From the NCBI GenBank assembly GCA_031280065.1, contig JAITHH010000103.1, forward strand, positions 1 through 7,329: a DNA stretch of 7,329 nt, written 5' to 3'. Below the pieces are notes generated by a model, which worked only from the letters and a program-made list of their open reading frames with translations, ran no database searches and was not told the DNA's origin. This document shows, one piece after another, positions 1-5,306 of this stretch. Both the position numbers and the translations under genes were made by a program. Origin of the DNA: Treponema sp. (GTDB taxonomy: Bacteria; Spirochaetota; Spirochaetia; Treponematales; Breznakiellaceae). How positions within the stretch are numbered: position 1 is the stretch's first letter; each line of letters opens with the position of its first letter.

Positions 1-2
1 AG

Positions 3-669
3 CGGCGGAAACTGGCGGCGGCGTACCGGCGGGAACAGGGGAGCCGGAACCGGGCGGTAAACCGGCTGCACGCGCTGTTGGTGAGCCGGGGGATAACGGC
101 GGCGGTAAAAAAAGACCTGGCGAAAGCGGCGGGGAGAGCGGAGATGGTGAAGGTTCTGGACGGGCTTGAGCGGGAAGAAGCGGACTGTCTGGCTGAATGC
201 CTTGGGATGTATGAAAAACGGCTTGCGGCTCTCGAAGGTCAGATGGATGAAGAAGCGGCGGGGGACGATGAGATAGAATGTCTGCAAACGGCGCCGGGGG
301 CGGACCGGTTTGAAAACGGGGGGCAGGTCAGTAACTATCCGGGCCTGGTTCCGAAGGTGTATATGTCCGGGGACACGGTGAGGTACGGACGGATCACGAA
401 ACAGGGGGAACGGGTACGTGCGGGCCTTGCTGGTCCAGGCGGCGCGAGCAGCGACGAGATCAAAGGACAGGGGAGCGGTGAAGGAGCGGTATGAATACAT
501 GACCCGGACGAAGGGGATAAGCAGGAAGAAAGCGGCAGCGGCGGCGGCGCGGCGGATGGGGGTACTGCTGTACACGCTGATGAAGAACAGGAACGGGTAT
601 GAACCGGGGCATTTCAGGAAGCCTGGAACGGCGGGGAAAGAACTGGCCGGGCTGGCGTTATGCGCATAG
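3..669 (+). pseudogene. IS110-family transposase remnant, C-terminal part, frameshifted
   Basis: This is the central and C-terminal part of an IS110-type transposase (RuvC-like DEDD plus Transposase_20 family). The reading frame is already open at base 3, so the N-terminal DEDD catalytic domain lies outside the window. The first frame contains a family-like helical linker (RNRAVNRLHALLVSRGIT), the start of the Transposase_20 hairpin motif (LQTAPG), and then the YPGLVPKVYMSGDTVRYGRI motif, which includes the conserved Ser-Gly. Between 'APG' and 'DRFENG' the usual stretch of roughly 15 residues (PGxGPxTAxxFxA) is missing, which suggests an in-frame deletion near 293-303. At the G-run 404-408 one extra G shifts the frame. 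The protein resumes in frame 1 as NGYVRALLVQAARAATRS and continues through KERYEYM to MKNRNGYEP, stopping at 669. Two independent lesions suggest a dead copy. Element ends could not be placed, because IS110 elements lack terminal inverted repeats. Confidence 0.85.
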
Positions 670-686
670 CGGGCCGGGAGCTGCCG

Positions 687-719
687 GGGAAAAGATTTTT
701 GTAGAAATCATCTTTTCCC
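687..719. repeat. Perfect 10-bp inverted repeat downstream of the IS110 remnant
   Basis: GGGAAAAGAT (687-696) and ATCTTTTCCC (710-719) are exact reverse complements around a 13-nt loop. A competing inner pairing (GATTT with AAATC) is also possible. The hairpin lies 17 nt after the transposase stop codon. It may terminate that transcript or be part of the element's non-coding end. There is no U-run after it, so a classical Rho-independent terminator is not well supported. Confidence 0.6.
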
Positions 720-734
720 TTGACAAAAAACATA

Positions 735-847
735 GGATGACACGGATTGCGAACCTTCGGTTCGACGCTGATGCTGTTTCTCTTCATCTGCGCCATCCGT
801 TTCATCAGTGTAATCTGCGGTTCCGGGACAACTGTTTTTTTTACCAC
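735..847. repeat. Interspersed-type repeat, copy 1
   Basis: This is the first of two direct copies. The core 745-847 (GATTGCGAACC... to ...TTACCAC) matches 868-970 with about 13 mismatches over 103 nt and no gaps by eye. It contains a 6-bp stem CGAACC-TTC-GGTTCG (750-764). It is rich in the motif family CAC(G/A)GAT and its complement, which is typical of non-coding interspersed repeats that generate spurious ORFs in several bacterial genomes. I see no ribosome site or protein-like frame here. Confidence 0.75.
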
Positions 848-857
848 AGATGGCACG

Positions 858-970
858 GATGTACGCAGATTGCGAACCTTCGGTTCGACGCTGATGTTGT
901 TTCCATTCATCTGCGGCATCCTTTTCATCCGCGTAATCAGCGGTTCCCTGGTAACTGTTCTTTTTACCAC
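858..970. repeat. Interspersed-type repeat, copy 2
   Basis: This is the second direct copy, exactly 123 nt after the first. The hairpin CGAACC-TTC-GGTTCG recurs unchanged at 873-887, although the surrounding bases have diverged. Left-arm motifs (CACGGATGTACGCAGAT) and right-arm motifs (CATCTGCGG, CATCCGCG) are roughly complementary, so each unit can also fold on itself. Both copies end in AACTGTT, a T-run and TTACCAC. Confidence 0.75.
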
Positions 971-1033
971 GGAAAACGCGGAAACCGCACGGAAAAGGAC
1001 TTCCTTTCCGCGTGTCTTCCGTGCCTTCCGTGG
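967..1033. repeat. Large imperfect hairpin downstream of the M24 gene
   Basis: The outer arms are CCACGGAA (967-974) and TTCCGTGG (1026-1033). The inner arms are GGAAAAGGA (991-999) and TCCTTTCC (1002-1009), which pair with one bulged A around a 2-nt loop. The block abuts repeat copy 2 and shares its TTACCAC junction. It lies 26 nt past the stop codon of the minus-strand M24 gene, so it may form or protect the 3' end of that transcript. That role is inferred from position only. Confidence 0.65.
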
Positions 1034-1059
1034 TTCGGTTTACTTTAATCAGCGTTGCC

Positions 1060-2295
1060 TTAGGGGAACAGGCAGCCGGGGAAACCGCAGGAAGTGATCT
1101 CGTCAGAGGGAAACTTGGTGATGACTTCATGTCCGGTTTCGGTAACCACGATCTCCTCTTCTATGCGTGCGCTGCCCGTACCGTCCGCGGAGGCGCACCA
1201 GGTCTCGATGGCGAAGGTCATGCCGGCCTTAAACTCGAAGGGATGGTCCTTGGAGAAGAGCGGCGAGATAGCGGGTTTCTCCCACAGGCCCAGGCCAATG
1301 CCGTGGGCAAACTGGAGCAGAAACGCTTCCTTTTCATCTTTAAAGCCCAGTTCCTGCGCGGTGGGCCACATGGCCACTACATCGCCGGTGGTGGCGCCCG
1401 GTTTGATAACAGCAATACCATCGCGGATCCATTTCAAGGCCTTCGCGTAGGCTTCATGCTGCGCCTTGGTGGGTTTGCCGCAGGAGAAGGTCCGGTAGTA
1501 ACAGGTATGATACCCGTTATACACATTACCGATGTCAAAGTAAACCAGCTCGCCGGGACGGATCATGCGGTTGGAGGTAGTGTGACTGTGGGGGTTGCCG
1601 CGCATACCGGAGATGCAGTTCACAAACTCCACCGACTCCGCGCCCCATTTGAAAAGCTGGCCCTGGATAAGGGCTTCCATCTCGTTTTCCGCGGCTCCAG
1701 GGCGCAGATTTTTGGCGACATCCCAGTACACCGCGTCCACCATGGCTGCGGAGCATTTGAGCAATTCTATCTCCTCCGGGGTCTTGATCATCCGGGCGTC
1801 CACCATCGGCGCCTGGCCGTCAGTCACCGTTATCCCCGCCTTTTCCAGGGCCTTGAGCAGCGGAATGTCCACGATGTCGATGCCCAAGGGCCGCTTATCC
1901 ACGCCGTACTGTTTCAGATACCGGAGAATTTCATCAGCCTCGATATCCACCATGCCGGCCTCCGCGGGAATAGAGCCGCGCATGGAACCCACCGCGGGCA
2001 TGATGTTTTCAGGGCGGATCCAGGATACGCGCCGGCGCTTGGAAGGACAGGCGGGATCAAACAAAAGCGGCTGATCCAAGCCGTCAATCAGCAGACAGTG
2101 ACGGTTCATCTTGTTGCGGTTCCACTCCCCTATGTGCGTACCGGTGATGTAGCGGATGTTGTCAAAATCGTAGCACAGTAAAGCTCCATAGCCCGCCTTT
2201 TGAAGCTGTTCCTTGGCCCGGGCCAGCCGGTCTTTCCGCAGCTTGTCATAATTAATGGTGTCCTCAAAATCGACGCCGTTAAATCCAGATCTCAT
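1060..2295 (-). CDS. M24-family 'pita-bread' hydrolase (Xaa-Pro peptidase/creatinase/DddP-like)
   Basis: This is a 411-aa, probably cytosolic protein with no signal peptide. The N-terminal creatinase-like domain (about 1-165, with DNIRYITGTHIGEWNR at 45-60) precedes the M24 catalytic domain (about 170-395). The family's metal ligands are Asp, Asp, His, Glu, Glu. D254 (FDIG), H331 (AHGIG), E364 (IETW) and E380 (RIEEE) are present, but the second Asp, expected in GYxxDxxRTF, is C265 (GYHTCYYRTF). NPHSH (234-238) fills the usual substrate-side His segment. The family includes aminopeptidase P, prolidase, creatinase, ectoine hydrolase DoeA and the DMSP lyase DddP. The N-terminal NIRY...W pattern recalls the DddP/DoeA side from memory, but the substrate is not determined. 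The start is fixed by AGGAGG (2304-2309), 8 nt upstream. It is the last gene of the symporter operon and has its own sigma-54-like promoter. Confidence 0.9.
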   Translation of the reverse strand: MRSGFNGVDFEDTINYDKLRKDRLARAKEQLQKAGYGALLCYDFDNIRYITGTHIGEWNRNKMNRHCLLIDGLDQPLLFDPACPSKRRRVSWIRPENIMPAVGSMRGSIPAEAGMVDIEADEILRYLKQYGVDKRPLGIDIVDIPLLKALEKAGITVTDGQAPMVDARMIKTPEEIELLKCSAAMVDAVYWDVAKNLRPGAAENEMEALIQGQLFKWGAESVEFVNCISGMRGNPHSHTTSNRMIRPGELVYFDIGNVYNGYHTCYYRTFSCGKPTKAQHEAYAKALKWIRDGIAVIKPGATTGDVVAMWPTAQELGFKDEKEAFLLQFAHGIGLGLWEKPAISPLFSKDHPFEFKAGMTFAIETWCASADGTGSARIEEEIVVTETGHEVITKFPSDEITSCGFPGCLFP

Positions 2296-2356
2296 AGTTA
2301 GATCCTCCTTCTCCTCATCGTAATTGTTTAGGAAACTATGTTCCCGTATACAGCCA

Positions 2357-2371
2357 GCAATTTTTATGCCA
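2357..2371 (-). promoter_or_regulatory. Candidate sigma-54 promoter for the M24 gene
   Basis: On the minus strand this reads TGGCAT-AAAAA-TTGC followed by T. Against the RpoN consensus TGGCAC-N5-TTGC(A/T) it has one mismatch (C to T at the last base of the -24 element) and correct spacing, with invariant GG and GC. The predicted start of transcription, about 11-12 nt after the -12 element (near 2346), would give a leader of about 50 nt, as for the other two sites in the window. It lies in the 97-nt gap after the GutM-like gene. Confidence 0.6.
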
Positions 2372-2395
2372 GTTTATCTGTGTATGGCGAAAATT

Positions 2396-3154
2396 TCACG
2401 CCCCCCGCCGGAACCGCGCCTCCCCTTCGCGCTGGGTGATCAGGCGGAATACGGTCTCCACAAGGCCGTCCGCCCTTGGGATGTCAATGCCCTTCCCCGC
2501 CCTCAGTACCGTACGCAGTTGAAATGTTTTGTCAGCGATCACTTCATCGGTGCCGAAAACAAGGGCGTGATCGCAGGCGAGGAGCGCGTCCAAAACCATT
2601 TCAAGGGGTTCCCTGTTGATGGATAATTCCCCATCGGACAGCAGTTCCCGGATTTCGCGCTCTCCCCGGCGCAGATATTGGTTATCAGGCGCTGTTTCCG
2701 TTTCTTCCCGGTATTCACGCGCTTCCCCGCCCCGCGGCTTGGACTCATCTTTACGATACAGGGAAGGAATAGTACGGTTCAGGGTTGGTTTCAGTTTCTC
2801 CCACGACCGTTTCAGCGCCGCCGCGGCCAGTTGAATCCGGGGATCCGCGTCCAGCGCATCCGGCTCAAAATTGTTCAAGTCCGAACCGATAAGACGCGGA
2901 TACTCAAGAATTTTCGGCGGCGTAATGAAACGGACAGCTTTCAATATGCGGGCATCCGCCACCACGCCGTCTTTGGAAACCGCCGCGAAGAGGCAGTATT
3001 GAGCGCCCAAAAGCCGCCTGTCTTGTCCGCTTACAATACGCCCCTTCCCGGACAGCATGTTGTAGATGCTCCGCAGTTGAACGGACTGCATGAACGAAAG
3101 CGCGCCGAGGAAGACCCACAGTATACCTGCGCCAATCAAGATGTTCGCAATCAT
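2396..3154 (-). CDS. GutM-like membrane-anchored protein with a novel C-terminal extension
   Basis: This is a 252-aa protein. Residues 3-21 form one hydrophobic N-terminal segment. Residues 1 to about 118 resemble the glucitol-operon activator GutM/SrlM: the membrane helix is followed by a short Gly/Arg-rich turn (SGKGRIVSG), then SKDGVVADARILKAVRFITPP, then a LIGSDLNNFEPD-like end. GutM itself is about 120 aa. Here a further 130 residues follow: a charged, probably flexible linker (about 119-165, rich in Glu and Arg) and a helical region (about 165-240, RRGEREIRELLSDGEL and REPLEMVLDALLACDHALVF) that I do not recognise. The start is set by AGGAGG (3164-3169), 9 nt upstream. The gene sits 21 bp after the 31-aa microprotein in the symporter operon. 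In this non-PTS setting it may assemble with or regulate the transporter rather than act as a sorbitol activator. The GutM assignment rests on pattern recall, not a search. Confidence 0.8.
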   Translation of the reverse strand: MIANILIGAGILWVFLGALSFMQSVQLRSIYNMLSGKGRIVSGQDRRLLGAQYCLFAAVSKDGVVADARILKAVRFITPPKILEYPRLIGSDLNNFEPDALDADPRIQLAAAALKRSWEKLKPTLNRTIPSLYRKDESKPRGGEAREYREETETAPDNQYLRRGEREIRELLSDGELSINREPLEMVLDALLACDHALVFGTDEVIADKTFQLRTVLRAGKGIDIPRADGLVETVFRLITQREGEARFRRGA

Positions 3155-3175
3155 ACGGGGGCTCCTCCTTGCCGC

Positions 3176-3271
3176 TTATCCTTTGTTTTTCCCGTAGCCG
3201 ATCAAGAGGACCAGCCCGTAGGCAATCATGACGGCCATAACGCCCAGTTCCCAGCCTAATGTAGAATCCAT
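3176..3271 (-). CDS. 31-aa membrane microprotein, probable symporter accessory protein
   Basis: This is a 31-residue ORF: ATG, a short polar start (MDSTLGWELG), one hydrophobic segment (about residues 10-26, VMAVMIAYGLVLLIGYG), then a basic tail KNKG and TAA. AGGAGGAGGAA precedes the start at proper spacing and touches the stop codon of the upstream microprotein, so translation is probably coupled. Hydrophobic helix, positive tail and tight operon packing all support a real gene. Very short single-helix proteins encoded next to SSS symporters are known in other bacteria as 'symporter small accessory proteins'. By position and shape this fits that class, but homology was not tested. Confidence 0.8.
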   Translation of the reverse strand: MDSTLGWELGVMAVMIAYGLVLLIGYGKNKG

Positions 3272-3285
3272 ACGATTCCTCCTCC

Positions 3286-3384
3286 TTATAATTTTTTCTT
3301 GTCAGCCACTGACGAGAAAATCTGTCCAATGACGGCAAGAACGATGATGGTTCCCAAGGTCGCGCCGAACAGGTATACAAACAT
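3286..3384 (-). CDS. 32-aa membrane microprotein next to the SSS symporter
   Basis: This is a 32-residue ORF with one hydrophobic segment (about residues 2-20, FVYLFGATLGTIIVLAVIG), a short amphipathic stretch (QIFSSVAD) and a basic end KKKL before TAA. AAGGGAGG lies 5 nt before the ATG. The gene starts 15 nt after the symporter stop codon and ends 14 nt before the next microprotein. It is not similar in sequence to the 31-aa neighbour apart from the one-helix, basic-tail layout, so the two could be a heteromeric pair or separate subunits. A longer overlapping minus-strand frame covers the same DNA, but it has no membrane segment, no ribosome site and no family resemblance. Confidence 0.78.
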   Translation of the reverse strand: MFVYLFGATLGTIIVLAVIGQIFSSVADKKKL

Positions 3385-3399
3385 ATTTACCTCCCTTAT

Positions 3400-4908
3400 T
3401 TAGGCTCTGCCTTCGAGCGTTTTCCGGCTGCTTTCCGGTATGCTGAAATACGGCGGCTCCGCCCTGTCTCCCGCGGCGATATTACCAATGATGATGATCG
3501 CCAGCGAAACCGCGAGGGTAACATAGCCGTTCGCCAGGTTCAAAATGAAGCTGTCCCCGGCAATGCCCAGCGCGGGGTTCTGGATGATAAAGGTCCAAAT
3601 CAAATTCACGATCCAGGTAACGATCAGGGTGGTGAGCGCGACTTTTTTACTGCGCTTCCAGAACAGGCCCGTTACGAAGAGCCAGAACACCGGGACGGTC
3701 CAGGCAAAGAGCCAGTTTATCGCGCCCAGAATATTAGGCAGGAACGTGGAGATGAAGACCGCAAACGCGCCTAAGATGACAATCAGTACCCGGATCACAT
3801 ACGCGACCTGCTTCTCTGTCGCGGCGGGGTTAAAGTACCGTTTGTAGATGTCAATGGCAAAGACCGTCGCCGGCGTCAAGGTCGTCATCGCAAAGGTAGA
3901 CAGCACCGCCGCAAGCAGCGCGGCGAGCACGAAGATTGCGATAACCGGAGGCGTATGATCCACGATGTAAGCCATCCCGAACACTTTACCGCCCAGGGCG
4001 TAATAGGCGGGATCAGCCTTCGCGGTGAGGCCGATGGTAATGATGAACGCGCCGAACAGCCCATTCACCGGCGCGGCAAGCCAGACAGACCGCTTGACCG
4101 TCTGTTCGTCCTTTGCGGAGATACAGCACTGCATGAGCTGCTGGTTAATGCCCTGGCTGAATACCACCGTGATGACCTGTACCACGGCGAAGTTGATAAA
4201 CAGACCGCTGTTGCCGAAAATGGAGATGTTTTCAGGGCCGTTAAAACCCAGGGACCCGTCATAGAAGGCCCTTATGGTCTCAAAGTTACCGCCGGGCAGG
4301 GCGTTTGCGATCACTATGACCGCAATGATGAGCCCGATATACATGACAACAGCGTTGATGACGTTCACCGCGCCCACTTCCTCCATGCCGGCCAAGGCGA
4401 CATAAAAAATTCCAAGAACGCCGCCCACAATACAGCCGGTAACAATGGGCCACCCGGTCAAGGCGTTGATGATGATTCCCAAGCCCTGGGTCTCAAGGGT
4501 CAGGATGCCCCAGATGATCCCGGCCATGACGCAGGCGATCATACCCGCCGCCGCGCCGCCGAACATGCCCTTGAGCGCTTCGGGAACGGTGGTTACCCCA
4601 AGCCTTCTGACCCACACGCCGGTGGCAAAGCAGGCCACCACGATCAGGAGTACGTGGGCAAGGCTGAACCAGATGGCGATTGCGCCCATGCCGTAGGTCA
4701 TTTCCAAAGACCCGAGCACATGGGCTGAACCCAAAACGGTCAAGGCCATGGTAACGGCCAGGGGCACGAGCCCCATGCTTCTGTTCGCCAGCGCAAAGTT
4801 GCCCTCTTGATCAGCAGCAGATTTCCGCTTCTTTTGAATGAAGAAACCAACGCCGAAGATAACGATGATTTCATAGAAAAGAACCGGAATGAGAATTTCC
4901 CATTTCAT
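3400..4908 (-). CDS. Sodium:solute symporter (SSS family, TC 2.A.21)
   Basis: This is a 502-aa polytopic membrane protein with about 13 hydrophobic segments and the LeuT-like SSS layout. Recognisable family blocks are the TM1-TM2 region (FALANRSMGLVPLAVTMALT, 38-57), the GINQQLMQCCISAKDEQTVK segment after TM6 (253-272), and the TM8 sodium-site block (LLAAVLSTFAMTTLTPATVF, 331-350) followed by AIDIYKRY. The S/T residues of LSTF (336-339) occupy the usual Na2-site position. It should import an unknown small solute with Na+. The start at 4908 follows AAGGAG at about 9 nt. ATGs 5 nt to either side are out of frame. The gene is first in the operon, behind a sigma-54 promoter. The substrate cannot be assigned: the family carries sugars, amino acids, carboxylates, pantothenate and nucleobases. 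Confidence 0.93.
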   Translation of the reverse strand: MKWEILIPVLFYEIIVIFGVGFFIQKKRKSAADQEGNFALANRSMGLVPLAVTMALTVLGSAHVLGSLEMTYGMGAIAIWFSLAHVLLIVVACFATGVWVRRLGVTTVPEALKGMFGGAAAGMIACVMAGIIWGILTLETQGLGIIINALTGWPIVTGCIVGGVLGIFYVALAGMEEVGAVNVINAVVMYIGLIIAVIVIANALPGGNFETIRAFYDGSLGFNGPENISIFGNSGLFINFAVVQVITVVFSQGINQQLMQCCISAKDEQTVKRSVWLAAPVNGLFGAFIITIGLTAKADPAYYALGGKVFGMAYIVDHTPPVIAIFVLAALLAAVLSTFAMTTLTPATVFAIDIYKRYFNPAATEKQVAYVIRVLIVILGAFAVFISTFLPNILGAINWLFAWTVPVFWLFVTGLFWKRSKKVALTTLIVTWIVNLIWTFIIQNPALGIAGDSFILNLANGYVTLAVSLAIIIIGNIAAGDRAEPPYFSIPESSRKTLEGRA

Positions 4909-4970
4909 TTCATTGCTCTCCTTCTCTAATTATTTAAAGAAACAACACGGTTTCATAACAAAATAGAGCA

Positions 4971-4985
4971 GCAAAAATTGTGCCA
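4971..4985 (-). promoter_or_regulatory. Sigma-54 promoter for the symporter operon
   Basis: The minus strand reads TTGGCAC-AATTT-TTGCT, an exact match to the RpoN core TGGCAC-N5-TTGC(A/T). The -24 GG lies at 4983-4984 and the -12 GC at 4971-4972. The predicted start of transcription is near 4960, giving a leader of about 50 nt to the symporter ATG. Sigma-54 promoters need an AAA+ enhancer-binding activator, so the operon is probably switched on by a specific signal. Confidence 0.82.
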
Positions 4986-5028
4986 AACGGGCGGAAACGA
5001 AATATAGTAAAACAAACGCAGATGGCGG

Positions 5029-5107
5029 TGTCATATTGTGCCAGTTTATGTCAGAGCTGTGTCAGTGTAAATATGAATTATCGCCGGCTATGGCGCATTT
5101 TGACACA
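5029..5107. promoter_or_regulatory. Candidate enhancer (UAS) half-sites between the two sigma-54 promoters
   Basis: TGTCA occurs at 5029-5033, 5049-5053 and 5060-5064, and its complement TGACA at 5101-5105. TGTGTCA (5058-5064) and TGACACA (5101-5107) form an exact 7-bp inverted pair. Spacings of 20, 11 and 41 bp are near whole helical turns. The region lies about 45-120 bp upstream of both promoters, where an enhancer-binding protein would act on either. The pattern is short, and chance occurrence is possible. Confidence 0.4.
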
Positions 5108-5136
5108 TATACTGTTTCGGCGGAATGCGGCGCCGC
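5082..5136. repeat. GC-rich palindromes in the divergent intergenic region
   Basis: CGCC (5082-5085) and GGCG (5092-5095) form an inverted pair with a 6-nt spacer. GCGGCGCCGC (5127-5136) is a perfect 10-bp palindrome. Both stand out against the AT-rich sequence around them. They could be operator sites or simply GC-rich remnants, and no function can be assigned. Confidence 0.35.
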
Positions 5137-5225
5137 CGCTGATTCCTGTTCTTCCCAGACGCATAAACCCTCTAATGGCGTATTTTCTTTCTTATTATTG
5201 TTATTTTTGAATTTCCCCTATTCAT

Positions 5226-5240
5226 TGGCACGTATATTGC
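5226..5240 (+). promoter_or_regulatory. Sigma-54 promoter for the dehydrogenase-cupin operon
   Basis: TTGGCACG-TATA-TTGCT is an exact match to the extended RpoN consensus (TGGCACG-N4-TTGC(A/T)), with GG at 5227-5228 and GC at 5239-5240. The predicted start of transcription is near 5252, 55 nt before the ATG at 5307. The flanking DNA is AT-rich. No well-spaced sigma-70 -35/-10 pair competes with it. Confidence 0.85.
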
Positions 5241-5271
5241 TGTATATTTATGACTTTATAATTTTTTATTG

Positions 5272-5291
5272 TTTCGCGCAGGCGCGCGAAA
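5272..5291 (+). promoter_or_regulatory. Leader hairpin just before the dehydrogenase ribosome site
   Basis: TTTCGCGC (5272-5279) pairs perfectly with GCGCGAAA (5284-5291) around a 4-nt loop (AGGC). It lies inside the predicted leader and ends 4 nt before the AGGGGG ribosome site. Such a GC-rich stem could slow decay, set translation or terminate weakly. There is no U-run. No riboswitch class is recognised. Confidence 0.5.
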
Positions 5292-5306
5292 AGACAGGGG
5301 GTTTAA

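Noticed and set aside
404..420. Programmed frameshift in the IS110 transposase
   Set aside because: The run is G5 rather than a classic A-rich slippery site, IS110 transposases are normally one ORF, and a separate internal deletion already indicates decay.
720..745. TTGACA as a sigma-70 -35 element
   Set aside because: No acceptable -10 hexamer lies at 16-18 nt and no gene follows on the plus strand.
735..970. CRISPR array
   Set aside because: Only two long, diverged copies of about 103 nt with a 20-nt gap. There are no short uniform repeats with unique spacers and no cas genes.
614..1130. Several overlapping ORFs of 116-149 codons across the repeat block
   Set aside because: They exist only because the repeats lack stops in several frames. 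Their proteins are internally duplicated with the DNA repeat and show no ribosome sites.
1012..2181. Long plus-strand open frame (389 codons) antisense to the M24 gene
   Set aside because: It has low-complexity His/Gly/Arg-rich composition and no family motifs. The minus strand carries a full set of M24 motifs, so this is a GC-driven shadow frame.
1060..2295. Naming the M24 protein as DMSP lyase (dddP) or ectoine hydrolase (doeA)
   Set aside because: A conserved metal-ligand Asp is Cys, and the neighbours typical of DMSP or ectoine clusters are not seen, so a specific name would be over-annotation.
2904..3380. Minus-strand 158-codon frame overlapping the microproteins and the GutM-like gene
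   Set aside because: It has no ribosome site of its own and no recognisable domain. The alternative frames have ideal ribosome sites, sensible membrane segments and tight operon spacing.
3955..4728. Plus-strand open frame (257 codons) antisense to the symporter
   Set aside because: The protein is dominated by Asp/His/Gly/Arg, which is the complement of hydrophobic codons. The minus strand is a clear SSS transporter.
5038..5043. GTGCCA as another minus-strand sigma-54 -24 element
   Set aside because: The required GCAA is not present at the correct 5-nt spacing, so only half of the promoter is there.
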